Shown: positions 1 to 11,580 of the stretch, one piece after another | How the letters are laid out: each line of letters begins with the position of its first letter | How positions within the stretch are numbered: the first letter of the stretch is position 1 | Source: Sphagnum compactum | Taxonomy: Eukaryota > Bryophyta > Sphagnopsida > Sphagnales | Direction: 5' to 3' | Assembly (NCBI GenBank): GCA_965153455.1 | Contig: OZ234493.1 | Span: forward strand, 5,394,001 to 5,458,000 | DNA: 64,000 nt | Position numbers and translations under genes: made by a program | The notes under the pieces: model-generated | What the model was told of the DNA's origin: nothing | The model's input: the letters and a program-made list of their open reading frames with translations, nothing else | The model's database searches: none

Positions 1-780
1 TAGAAGTTCTTACTATAGGAATTCCAAGTTAAGAATTTCTTTTTTTCCTACCAAGTGGTTTTTGGTGGGAAAAATCGATTCATATGAAATGTGGTGGGAA
101 AATCTTGCATTCATTTCCTTGGTTCTTGTTCTTTGGTATCCAAAGCTAACTCTTAAATGGGTTCATTGAACTATTTGTTGTTTTGGTGTCTAGCCCAAAT
201 TTGGGCAATTTATCAAGGAACAATTAGACAAGGGCTCAATTTTGTATTCTTGGATGTTGTTTTGTACACACAAAATGTCTCATTTCTAAGCACTTGAATA
301 CAATTTTATGTGCTCAAAGCCTCAAATTTGCAGTCATCTCCTTGTTGTTTAATGTAACCTTGGACCCCCATTACCAATCAAGAAGTTGTACAGATTTGAT
401 AAAAAATTGATGGGCTCTTAAATTTTTCACAATAAAGGGTGAGTGTCTTGCACCTTATTACCGAACATTAAATTCCCTTAAAATCATCAAACAATTTAGA
501 ATTTTCGCACAACTCACTTATGGATGAACAATTGACCACAGATGAACTTTTGCTTGGTCATCACCAGAGAACAAAACTAAAACCAAGTATGTTACATGGC
601 GAAATCCGTGATGGGTGATGGGTTGTTCTACCCTAGTAACTCATGCCTTTTTCCCCCAAGATCACTACAGTTATTAGTTTTTTCATATGGATGGTAAAAA
701 GCTCAATCTAAAAGGATGCTCTTTTTGTTTTTGTTGATGAAATTGCTCCACGTGATTTTCTGTTTTGTTTAATAATGGCA
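1..780. other. gene-free left flank
   Basis: No open frame here resembles a protein on either strand. The stretch is AT-rich with ordinary composition and shows no clear repeat or RNA gene. Confidence 0.5.
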
Positions 781-1540
781 AAAGATTGCCTCCCACACCA
801 TCATCATCCATGAATGAACGATAAGATGCAGAGTGGATGAAGAAGAGAGTGATATGAGGGTAAGGAAGATTAGGGTATATGAGATTAAGCAAGTGAGCTT
901 CGAGCTCTGAGGTTCTTCTATTTTCGTTGGATTTCCATCCATTCAAATTACAACGGAGGCTTGTAACTTTTGTGGAGGAAGGAAGAAAGGAATGAATGAA
1001 TGATTGAATGGGCAGTAAAGATGAAGAAGAGTAGATGAGAGAAAAAGAGAGAGATTAGGTGAGTGGGATTGGGGTAAATGAGATTAGAGTAAGTGAGCTT
1101 GGAGCTCTGACGTTCTACGTTCGTTGTGTTTTCATCCATTCAATTTGCAACTGAGCAGAGTAACTGTTGTGGAGGAAGGAAGGAAAGAATGAATGAATGA
1201 ATAATGAATGGGCGGTAAATATATGAAGAAGAGTGGATGAATGAGAGAGAGAGAGAGAAGGGTAAGCGAGAGTAGGGTAAATGAGATTTTAGTGTAAGCG
1301 AGCTTGGAGCTCTGACATTGTATTTTCATCCATTCAAATTGCAACCGAGGAATGTAGCTGTTGTGGAGGAAAGAAAGAAAGAAAGAAAGAAAGCTTGAAT
1401 GAATGGGCGGTGAAGATGAAGAAGAGTGGATGAATGTGACAGAGGAAGAGGTTAGGGTAAAGTGAGATTAGGGCAAATGAGATTTGTGTAAGTCAGCTTG
1501 GACCTCTGACGTTCGTATTTTGGTTTCGTGGTTCTTCCTC
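781..1540 (+). repeat. ~195-bp imperfect tandem repeat upstream of the complex I gene
   Basis: About 3.5 to 4 diverged copies of one unit lie head to tail. Each holds the same ordered blocks: TTGTGGAGGAA, a GAAT/GAAA microsatellite, GGGCGGTAAAGATGAAGAAGAG, a GATTAGGGTAAATGAGATT stretch, GAGCTTGGAGCTCTGACGTTC and TTTTCATCCATTCAA. The anchor TTGTGGAGGA begins near 970, 1167 and 1361, giving periods of 197 and 194. The leftmost copy lacks its first part. Peptide-like minus-strand frames across this stretch resemble one another only because the DNA is repeated. Confidence 0.85.
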
Positions 1541-1704
1541 GCGGTGTTTGTTGTCGTGTTCTTTCTTGTTAGGGTAAGCAAGCAAGCTTCGATCTGAAGA
1601 GGAAGTGGGCGGGGCGGGACGGCGAGAGAAGGAGTGGGGATTTTTTTGTTTTCTCAAGGCTGTTGTTGAGGAAGCCAGCCTTGAGAACGACAGTGGTGGT
1701 TACG
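1541..1704 (+). promoter_or_regulatory. probable promoter/5' leader of the complex I 51-kDa gene
   Basis: This is the GC-richer stretch just before the ATG and just after the tandem repeat, with a GTGGGCGGGGCGGGACGG block near 1606-1623. I see no clear TATA box. The transcription start cannot be placed from sequence alone. Confidence 0.35.
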
Positions 1705-4120
1705 ATGAGGAGCTTGGGAAGTGCAGCCAGGAAGGCTGCAGTTTGTCTTAACGGTAGCGGCTATGGCAGTTCATTGGTATCTCAGCGACGAGCCTTAAGT
1801 CAAGCTGCTGCTGCTACTCCTCCTCCTCCTCCTCCTCCTCCTCCTCCTCCGCCACCAGCCGAGAAAACGCACTTCGGAGGATTGAAAGATGAGGATAGGA
1901 TATTCACAAATCTGTATGGATTTCACGATCCGTTTCTGAAGGGAGCGGTGAAGCGAGGGGACTGGTATCGGACCAAGGATCTGGTGTTGAAAGGCACGGA
2001 TTGGATCGTGAACGAGATGAAGAAGTCGGGGTTGAGAGGGAGAGGAGGTGCAGGATTCCCTTCTGGATTGAAGTGGTCTTTCATGCCTAAGGTCTCCGAC
2101 GGTCGGCCCTCCTACCTTGTTGTCAACGCTGATGAGAGCGAGCCAGGAACTTGTAAGGATCGCGAGATCATGAGGCATGATCCGCACAAGCTTCTCGAGG
2201 GATGCTTGATCGCTGGAGTCGGGATGCGAGCTCGGGCTGCTTATATCTACATCCGTGGGGAGTACGTGAACGAGCGGCTCAATCTTCAGAAAGCTCTTCA
2301 TGAGTGTTACAAAGAAGGTAACCCTTTTCCTGCCATCAGCAAAATAAAACTCTTCCAGATTGATTCTGCCATCACATTTGCAAACTTGATTTCCATTCTC
2401 CAGATGACAGTTCTGTTCTCCACCCTTGGAATTGTTGCAGACATTCAGTTTTCCAGTATCATGATGATTCTGATTTTGTGATGTATTTTACTGTAACCCT
2501 AACAGGTTTACTTGGAAAGAATGCTTGTGGTTCGGGTTATGACTTTGATGTCCACATCCACTTTGGGGCTGGTGCCTACATCTGTGGAGAGGAGACAGCA
2601 CTGCTGGAGAGTCTTGAGGGAAAGCAAGGCAAGCCTCGGTTGAAGCCTCCCTTCCCTGCAAATGCAGGTCTCTACGGATGCCCTACGACAGTCACCAATG
2701 TTGAAACCGTTGCTGTTTCTCCTACGATCCTCCGAAGGGGGCCTGAGTGGTTTGCAAGCTTTGGCCGCAAGAACAACTCTGGTACCAAACTGTTCTGTGT
2801 GTCTGGACATGTGAACAAGCGGTGCACTGTGGAAGAGGAGATGAGCATTCCTCTGAAGGAGCTCATTGAACGGCATTGTGGTGGGGTGAGAGGTGGTTGG
2901 GATAACCTGTTGGCAATTATTCCTGGAGGATCCTCAGTGCCTCTTCTTCCCAAGAGTATCTGTGATGATGTTCTAATGGACTTCGATGCCTTGAAAGCTG
3001 TCCAGTCAGGTGAGTTTGATTTACCTGCTGTTTAGTTTTGTTGGAAATGTCATCCATTGAGTTTTTTGGCAACAGGGCTAAGGAGTAAGGTTTGATGTTT
3101 GTTCAGGCCTTGGAACGGCGGCAGTGATAGTGATGGACAAGTCAACAGATGTTGTGGATGCCATTGCACGTCTTGCCTACTTTTATAAGCATGAGAGCTG
3201 TGGTCAGTGTACCCCATGTCGAGAGGGAGCTCCTTGGCTATGGCACATGATGGAGAGACTCAAGGTTGGGAATGCACATCTTGAGGAGATTGACATGTTG
3301 CAGGTCAGATTTTGAATGGCTATTTGCTGTTGGTTTTCTATCTTGCTCATGATTGCTTTGATGTGCTTACAGGATTTGTTCAGAGTGCAGGAGGCCCCCA
3401 CCACTACCCTCTATGTAGGCCTCTCTATGTCCTAGTCTTAGAAGCTTGCTTGCTTGCATAGGGACAAGTTGAGATGAATTACCCTTTACCCTTACAAGCT
3501 TGTTGCAGTTTGAGTTATGATACTTTTAGAGCTAGCCAACATCACGACTGAGTCTTCCAATTTCTTCCGGAAGTGTGATGGAAAATCAGGACACAGATTG
3601 TGTACGATGGTTTGCCGAAATTTTGGGCAAGTACTAATCTACACCCACTGTTGGAAGCTGACAAAGTCAGTGGGCAGTCATGGCAGCTTGTCACTGCTAT
3701 TTGTAATGAAGGTGAAGGTCTGACACTTTGTGAATTTTCACAAGGTTATGACTCCTCTCATTTTTGTGTTACCTTCAAAGTGTTGTGGAGATTCCTATGG
3801 AATCTCATAGATATAATTGGAATTCTTCACATTTACAAATAAGGCTGCATGAAAGTGGTGCTTTAAATGCATTGATTGTCTTTTAAGGGGTGGCAGTAAT
3901 GTTTGATGGAGCCAATAATACCAGTCAAGTGCTGATGGTTGGGCTTTTCTTGTACCAGGAGGTTACCAAGCAGATTGAGGGACACACCATATGTGCATTG
4001 GGTGATGCTGCTGCATGGCCTGTGCAAGGTTTGATAAGGCATTTCCGCCCTGAGCTTGAGTCCCGCATTTTGGAGCGAGCAAAGCGTGAGCAACAGGAAT
4101 TGAAATTGGCATCTGGGTGA
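1705..4120 (+). CDS. NDUFV1: NADH dehydrogenase [ubiquinone] flavoprotein 1 (complex I 51-kDa subunit), mitochondrial
   Basis: This subunit binds NADH and FMN and carries cluster N3 in the matrix arm of respiratory complex I. Four exons, 1705-2317, 2506-3009, 3107-3303 and 3959-4120, join to 491 residues. All three introns are GT-AG, and the joins restore conserved sequence ([29 protein letters not shown]). Residues 1-38 are basic and Ser/Ala-rich, as in a mitochondrial presequence. They are followed by 13 prolines (39-51), which are unusual for the family. GRGGAGFP (NADH/FMN fold) lies near 112-119 and [10 protein letters not shown] at 225-234. The 4Fe-4S ligands are C404, C407 and C410 (CGQCTPC) plus C450, with the usual 46-residue gap. 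The first in-frame ATG is at 1705; the frame is open a little further upstream, but only from a TTG. The product assignment is very secure and only the exact start is inferred. Confidence 0.96.
1819..1857 (+). repeat. (CCT)10 microsatellite coding for polyproline
   Basis: Ten CCT codons followed by CCG CCA CCA encode 13 prolines between the presequence and the mature domain of the complex I 51-kDa subunit. The repeat stays in frame. Confidence 0.9.
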
Positions 4121-7090
4121 GAAATGTGCATGCTATGAATTTAACTGAGTACAGTATCTTTGAGTGATAGAAATAGATGACTTCTTGGAAAGGAAATCAC
4201 TGTCAGCTCAATTAGGCACCAGGGTGAAGGTGCAAGTACTTCATTACAAATTTGTTGTCACAACTGGAGTTGACTGCCTCCAGAGATTGTGAAGTGATGT
4301 GGTTCATATGGTAACAAGTATGGGTGACCATGATTATTAGTGTCGGATTAGTGTACAGAGATTCACTGTGGCAATTGAATTGTCAGTGTGCATCATTTGT
4401 GCATGTGATTAAATGCAATAGACAGATGTAAGAATTGGAGCATGATATTAGCAGATGTGGTTGTCTTGCCAAAGATTCAAAAATTAGGATTCTAGCAACC
4501 GTGACCACTGATGACCATTGTCTGTGAATGCAAATAAAGAGCACTGTCTTGTACCCTGATGCTAGTGTGACTGAGGTGTTCTTATTCTCACTCAACCTTT
4601 GGAATATACTGGTGGAGACTTGAAATATCATGCAGAGTTTTCAAGACTGTGAGAGAGATATATTTGGGTTTTACAATCATGTTACTCTTGGGTGAACAGG
4701 CCTTAAATTTGAAGGGCCTTTGTGCTCTTCACCTGTGAGATTTCTCCACTAGCCTTCACATTGAAAGACTGACCACAAAAAAAGTGGTCTTTGCAATTGA
4801 AAAACTCTTCAGAAATTTTCCCTTTGCAAAACCAAACATGTATGACCTTGCACTGAAAACACATTAGAGGCATATTGAAAGCTACATATCTTCAAGGACC
4901 CACCTATCTTTCACATTTCTATACAATGTATGTTTGCTCCCAATCTAACAATGGTGGTGCACGCTCAACAAGTGACAATGCACATTAAAACATAAATTAT
5001 CCAATCTCAAAACACATGTCTTGATATTTATGCTCAGATTCTAAAAATTGAAAATCCTATAACATGATACTGGTTTTTGATACTTTCACATATAAGCCTG
5101 GTCGAGGTATTGGACTGGTATTGGGCCCAAGGATGATTTTTGCCTGGTATGAGATAAACTTAGTATTGAGAGTGATATAAAACTAGTATGAATGATGCTG
5201 GCATTATCTCAAATCTCTACTGGTCTGGTATTGGTATAAGGCTTGTATATTGCCTAAGGTGATACCAGATTGACATGTTCTTTCATACCAGTATAGATAT
5301 CAATACTATATATGCCTAGAGTGCTCCATATATATGACAACAACATTGGTTTATACACAGCTAACCACTGTGATTAGCTTTGGGACAGGAATACAAAGAA
5401 AAATTGTTTCCTGCCCACACACCATCCATAGTGCATGGTGTGACATGGTGAATTCTCGTTTTGTTTGGCCAATGGTTAATACCAAGGTAATGGCTATTGG
5501 GTTATGAGGAGTTTGGTTGTAAAAACTAAAACCCAGTGTTGGCTGGTTTCATGTTAATGGGTATAAATTTTTAGACTAGTTAGTTCCATAGGTTTTCTAG
5601 TAATTACTAGTTACTAGTGATAGATTTATTGTTCTTGACCCAAGGGGTGAAGCTATTGGGATTAGGTAACTCAGGTTAATGAGTGGTTGGGAGTAATCCA
5701 TTCAATCATTTAGGAAATTTTTAAGAAGGGATTAGAATAAGGGTTTTATTTTCTATGGATCAATGTGAGCCTTGTGGGTGATATGTGAAAAAGAGAGACT
5801 AAAGGAAATGGAAGAGAAGGGGAGAGGAATTCGATACTTGGAGGTGTGGAGAATTTGGGAATGAAGGACTTTCGTGAAGAGGGATGTAAGGAATGGAAAA
5901 AGATGTATGTACCTTTGTGTATGATTTTAGTGGAGGATGGTTGAAGGACTCGAGTCTCTTGTGATGTATTGCTATTCTATTGAGTGAGGAAGGTAGAGTA
6001 ATTGATAATCTACAAGAAGGATGCTTCATTAAGTTAGTAGTTACGTATTTTTTTAAGACAAAGAGTAATGAGGCTTAACCTTTGGTAGTCTTTGGATAGC
6101 TAAGCTACTAGTTGCCATTGGAAAATAGCAGCCAATCTTTGATGGTAGAAAGCAACATAAAGGAAGATCAATGAAGAGTTGCCTTTAAATTGAAGGGTAC
6201 TTCTGTAGGTGAAAGTAACTACTCTTGAGTTTTGATTACCTTTCATGTTTCCCCTCTCTATTTTATCCCCATTATCCCCTAGTTTAGATCATTTATAGAA
6301 GGGTAGGTTTGGTCTTAACTAGGAGGCCCCTATCTATTTCCTTCTTTTTGGTATGACATCTTACTTACTACTTGGGTAGTTGTAGTAAAGTAAGCTAGTG
6401 AGAGTAGTTTTTTTTTGCATTTATAAGGTGTTGACATTGTCCCTTGGTTTTACTACCTTGAGGACAATAATGATCAAAGGCTATAGTTTCACCTTTTAAC
6501 ATTCTAGTTAATGGGTACCTAGACTATTGATTCAAAATTTTGATTTTTTTTTTTCATAATCGAAATTTGAATTGACAACCAACCTTTCACTAAAATAGGA
6601 CCTAAAATGAGAACCAGCCCCAAAATTCAATTTATCTAGGTTCTAGTTTTGGTTTTTTAATTAAAATTTTAATTTTTTAAAAAAAATTCTTATTTTGGTT
6701 AGACATGCTGTTAATTTTAGAAAAAATGAATCAAAGTTTTAAATAACACAACAACATTCTTTTGAATAAAAATTTGGGTTTTAGTGGGCATGTAGTTCTT
6801 ACTTTTAGAATGTGTTTCAAGTATATATTATTTATTATTTATTTAACTTTTTTGTGGGTTTCGGCATCTAGTTCATATAGTTGGTCACATTTATTTGTGG
6901 TACAATGAGTAGTAAAAAGACAAGAAAATCTCAGTTTTGGGCTTTGAATAATTCAATAAAATGGGATTTGGTATGGAATTGAACCTATTTATGATTTTAA
7001 AAAAAAAATCCATACCCAAAGGTTTCAAAAGGTGAAGAACTAGGTCCAAAACATTTTTAAAAAATCTTAGGTTATATCTTATTTTATAAG
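4121..7090. other. gene-free stretch
   Basis: The first few hundred bases are probably the 3' untranslated region of the complex I gene. The rest is AT-rich and holds no supported gene. A loose repetition of CTGGTATTG-like words occurs at about 5090-5310, too diverged to define a unit. Confidence 0.45.
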
Positions 7091-7094
7091 ATCT

Positions 7095-8165
7095 CAACTT
7101 ATTTATAATTATTTATAATTATGTTTTTAAAAGTATTTAATTAATATTATTTTAAATTATTTTAAATTATTTCACCTTAGATTATTTTAGTCTACTTCAC
7201 CCTAAGGTATTTTAATGTATATTTGGTTATTCTAAATTATTCCATCTTTTGTTATTTAAAATTATGTTACCAAAGGTTATTCTTAATTATTTTAAATTAT
7301 ATTTCAAGATTTTTAAATTATCTTTTTCTTAAACTATTTTAGGTTGTTCTAAAGTATTGTATCCTAGTTTAGGTTATATAGTTTATAATAACCCAAGATG
7401 TAATAACTTATAATAACTTAAGGTCGAATAACATGAAATAATTAAAATAACTAGAAACAAGATAGGGTGAAATGACTTAGATTAATAAAAGATAACCTAA
7501 TTAATTATAACATAGGGTAAAATACCTTATAATAAGATTAGATGGAACAATTCATGACAAATAATAACCTAAGGTGGAATAATCTAAAATGATTTAGAAT
7601 TACACAAGGTGGAATACTTTAAAATAATTGAAAATAATTTAAGGTAGAATAATTTTAAATAGCTTAAAATGAAATAATTTAAAATATCCAAAAATAACTT
7701 AAGGTAAAATAATTTAGAATAACCTAGTGTGAAAAAGCCTAAAATAACCCAAAATAGTCAAAAGTAGACTACAATAATCTAGAATGAAATAACTTGGAAT
7801 AATTGAAAATAAAATAAAATAAAATAACCTATGGTGGAATATCCAAGAATAGTTTAAAGTGGAATAGCTTATAATAACCAATAATAGCTTAGGGTGATTT
7901 AACCTAAAATAACTTAGGGCAAAATAATTTGAAAAAATGTAATAACCTACAATAGATCACGGTTGAATAACTTAAAATAGCCAAGGATAACATAAAGTAA
8001 AATAATCAAGGGTGAAATAATTTAAAATAGATTAAAATTTTTTAAGTAAAATAATTTAATATAGATTATTTTTTAATAAAATAATTTAAAATAACTAAGA
8101 AAACATAAAGTATAATAGTTTAAGATTAAGCTAAAATCTTAACTTGTGATACCTTGTAAATAACC
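7095..8165. repeat. decayed short-motif array in inverted arrangement
   Basis: From about 7380 to 8165 a diverged motif close to CTAAGGTGGAATAATTTAAAATAA recurs many times (for example near 7570, 7605, 7640, 7695 and 8005). From about 7095 to 7370 the reverse complement of the same motif dominates (TTATTTCACCTTAG, CTTCACCCTAAGGT, TTATTCCATC). The two arms therefore face each other across about 7370-7380. Copies are irregular in length and heavily mutated. Confidence 0.7.
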
Positions 8166-11049
8166 TAAGGTATCAAACACTAGCTTAGGAATAACTCATA
8201 ATAATTTACATTAATTTAGGAATAAACCTAAAATTAGTGTAAGAACCTAACTTATGGTAACCCATACATAGACTTGGGTAGTTTATAGTAGCCTACACTA
8301 ACCTAGGAACCTAAGTCACAATAGCTTACACATAGACTTGGATAACTTACATTAGTTTAAAAATAAATTACAATAACTTATTAATATTTTAGGTTATGTA
8401 AGTATGTAAGGTAAAGTAACAAAGTAACATAGGTAGGAAAAATATTTAGGGTAGATATTTAGGTAGGTTAGGAAAAAAATTTGCATAATAATATGTGACG
8501 ATAAGTCATATCACTTATTTAAATAATGATTCAATGGTTAAAGACCTGCTCCTTAAACTTGAAGGTGAGGGAAAGTGAAAATTCAAACTTTTATACTTAT
8601 ATGTTAAGTTGATGGGTTTAAGTGGCCTAGATTTTAAACTTAGGTTAAGTGGTTTAGTTTAGATTCCTAGCTGCTTAGTTTAGGTTAAATAGCTAGCCTA
8701 ACTTAATTTTGGGTTCTTATGTGCTTAGCCTAACTATGAACTTTAAGGTTGGCCTAATGAATTAACTATTAGTGAATGTGATTAATGAATTCATTTGTCC
8801 ATAGAAACTAGTCTCTATTCATTAGGGGTTAACCAACTTTCCCATGGGAAATTTGTTCAAGTTCATTCAAAATATAATCAAATACAATGTGAACTTGAAC
8901 ACATATTGGTGTAATGAATTGTTGAACGCTTGCCCATTATGTTGGGTAAGGGGCTAAACAAGCTTGTTAGGTGAACTTGACGACACACTTGACATAAAAG
9001 TCTTGGGCAAGACCATTCCATGACATTAAGGTCTAATGTGGTATATTCCACAAAATAATAGTTAAAATTAGAAAAATTCAACAAACACATTTTGTTCATT
9101 ATTATGAATGTGGCTGTAACCCTAAATTAAAGCTTTTCCATGATTGGAGAATGATCATTGTTCAATTTGGGGTCACATCTACTTTTGGTGTTGGTTATTG
9201 AGCAAGAAGGAAAAGCTTTTGAAAGCATCAAAAGATCACAATTGAAGCAACTTTCAACGATTTATTATTTTGTTTGTCTTGCAAAATAGGAGCACTTTGA
9301 TTCAGAAATCTTTGCATGGTAAATAATATTTTTGAATGAATGTGTGATAGTTGGAGTTCCGTTTAGGATTTGATGTTGCTAAACCTAGCTAGAGCATGTT
9401 GGCATCGAATCTTGGTTTAATGACATTTTGTTTGTTTTGGAGATGGGCATTCTTGTGGTGCATGCGATTGTTGCGAAGTGAAGTGTGCCATGGACCTTGG
9501 TGTATAAGAAGGCGACAATGTTGCTAGTCACAAAGGAAGTGTTATATATACAAACCCTTAGTAAGAAAAATTGTAGAATCTTATTGTCTTCCACTACATC
9601 TTTAGGCATTGCATTTTACTTGTTTACTATAAGGATGCATCGGAGGAAGAGGATGACAATACTAGGCATTGCCAAGGTTTGGTGAGGAAATGTGGGGAAT
9701 GTTAAATTCTAGAATTTTTTGGGTAGATAAACTTTGGAGCATGCAATTGTGTACATTTAGTGTTTATGAAGTTCAAATGACCTTGTCGGTCTAAATCAAA
9801 TGTTGACTGTTAATTGGGTGCTTGTGAAATGGAGGTGTGGTAGTTGGTGCATGGGTATGAATTGATTGTGAAAATGTTGTACTTTAGATTTGTGACTTAG
9901 ATGACCTTGAGGGTTTGAGTTTGGTGGATTCATAATTGTGATGATCCTATGTGTAAGGGAAACATTGTGAAGTTATGTTATGGGTTTAGAGTAAGTATGT
10001 AAGAATGTCTTGATGGAGTGTGTTGACTAGATTCTCCTATTGAGCATTAAGAGGATTGGGTAATAAGGGTTTTATATCTTCATGATCAAACTTATGGACA
10101 TTGCTATCCTAGAAGGTGATTTCTCTTATGTCTTTACTTGTTTTTGACTTCTAGATAACTTCTGCTTGAGATTGTGGGATAGACTTTGGTAGAAACAATG
10201 TTGTGAGATAAGTTTAGTGTAGTAACCCTAACAATACAAGCTCAAATATTTAGTGGCAACAGGTTGTTTTGTTGTTTGTGGATGGTAGTGGGATAGTTCA
10301 AGGGGTTAGATGGGACCTGAAAGAAGGACCATATAATAATTACAAGATAGTGTTTGATCCTGCGAAGAATCCAAGTAAGATGAGGACTTGAGTTAGCTAA
10401 GGTGCAGCAGATGGCTCCCAGAGGGAGTTGTATTAATCAACCAGCAACAATAAATTGATGTGGTGATTTATCCCATGTATCAACATAGAACAAGAACATT
10501 TCACAATCCTATATTGTGTGTTTCTTAATCTCTGAGGTTTGTCTCATTTAGCTGATGACCTTCTTTTTGTTCACATGTGCTCATTACTGGAAGATCATGC
10601 AGTATGGTCAAGAAAGTGACATAATCTGCCAACCCAGACCTTAATGTTTTGATTTCAATTGGTTTCCAGAGTAGCTATTAATTTCCGTGATTAGCAACAT
10701 ATCAGAAGCAGAGGATTTCCAGCTTTGCTGATGATTAGTACTACCACTGAACTTGGATCATCACACAACATCCAAAACTATGAAATTCAAACATCCTTCA
10801 GGCAATGAGTGTTGAGCATTGGAGTATGTAAATCCTGAGCATTGAATAAACCCTAAACCCAATACTTTGGTTTTCAGCTCAAAATAGAATAGAGGGACCT
10901 GTTTGAAGCCTGTTTCTGCTTATTTCCCAACAGAAGATCACAATTGGAAAATTTTCTGCACCACCACCACCATAAGTTCTATAACTTGGAGAGCAATGTA
11001 CAAGGAAAAAAATGTCCAGCAAGATGATGAATCAATTGCTAAAGAGTAG
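8166..11049. other. gene-free stretch
   Basis: Its first 300 bases continue the AACCTAAG-rich composition of the preceding array. The rest is unremarkable AT-rich sequence. I see no supported gene, RNA gene or mobile element. Confidence 0.45.
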
Positions 11050-11159
11050 TTAAAAAAATATTAAACCACCCAAAAAGCAAGCTTTAAAATCTTCAAAGCC
11101 TTTTTTTTTTTGGGTGAAAATTCCACAACTTTTTTTCACCTTTGATTTGAATGGTATTA

Positions 11160-11580
11160 AGAAGGAAGGAAGGAAGGAAGGAAGGAAGGAAGGAAGGTGT
11201 TTTCTAGAGGACCTTGTTTTGAATTGTATGAAGAAGAAAAAGGTTTTGTGGAAAACCTTGTTTTGAATGGTATGAAGAAGAAAAAAAAGGTTTTCTAGAA
11301 AACCTTGTTTTGAATGGTATGAAGAAGGAAGGAAGGTGTTTTCTAGAGGACCTTGTTTCAAATTGCATGGCAAAGAAGAAGCTTTTCTAGATGACATTGT
11401 TTTGAATTGAATGAAGAAGACGAAGGAGAAGAAGGAAGGAAGGTTTCCTAGAGGACCTTATGGTTTTGAGTATGAGCTTGTTTTGAATATTGGGTGTGAA
11501 GAAGGAGATCTTCAAGGTTTTTTTCTAGCTAGATGCACTAGCTGTTTTGACTTGAATGAAGAAGGAGGAGGTTTTCAAGA
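11160..11580 (-). repeat. ~46-bp tandem repeat overlapping the 3' end of the glycosyltransferase gene
   Basis: Around seven copies of a unit close to ACCTTGTTTTGAATGGTATGAAGAAGGAAGGTTTTCTAGAGG (plus strand) recur with anchors near 11214, 11258, 11305, 11353, 11397, 11458 and 11542. A (GGAA)n run lies at 11161-11196. The last copy lies inside the coding sequence: it includes the stop codon (11538-11540) and the final dozen codons of the glycosyltransferase. The array therefore looks like an amplification that started from, or spread into, the gene end. Confidence 0.75.

Noticed and set aside
683-1344. Three minus-strand open frames of 63-87 codons with similar Ser/Phe/Leu-rich peptides
   Set aside because: Their similarity comes from the underlying ~195-bp DNA repeat; no domain, and they lie in the upstream region of the complex I gene.
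1663-1704. Upstream extension of the complex I frame
   Set aside because: It would start at TTG; the first ATG in frame is at 1705 and gives a normal presequence.
3600-3842. 80-codon frame inside intron 3 of the complex I gene
   Set aside because: The conserved protein joins exactly across this intron, and the frame shows no family I recognise.
11050-11397. 115-codon minus-strand frame with repeated Phe/Lys/Ser peptides
   Set aside because: It is the translation of the ~46-bp tandem repeat in the 3' flank of the GT47 gene, with no independent coding signal.
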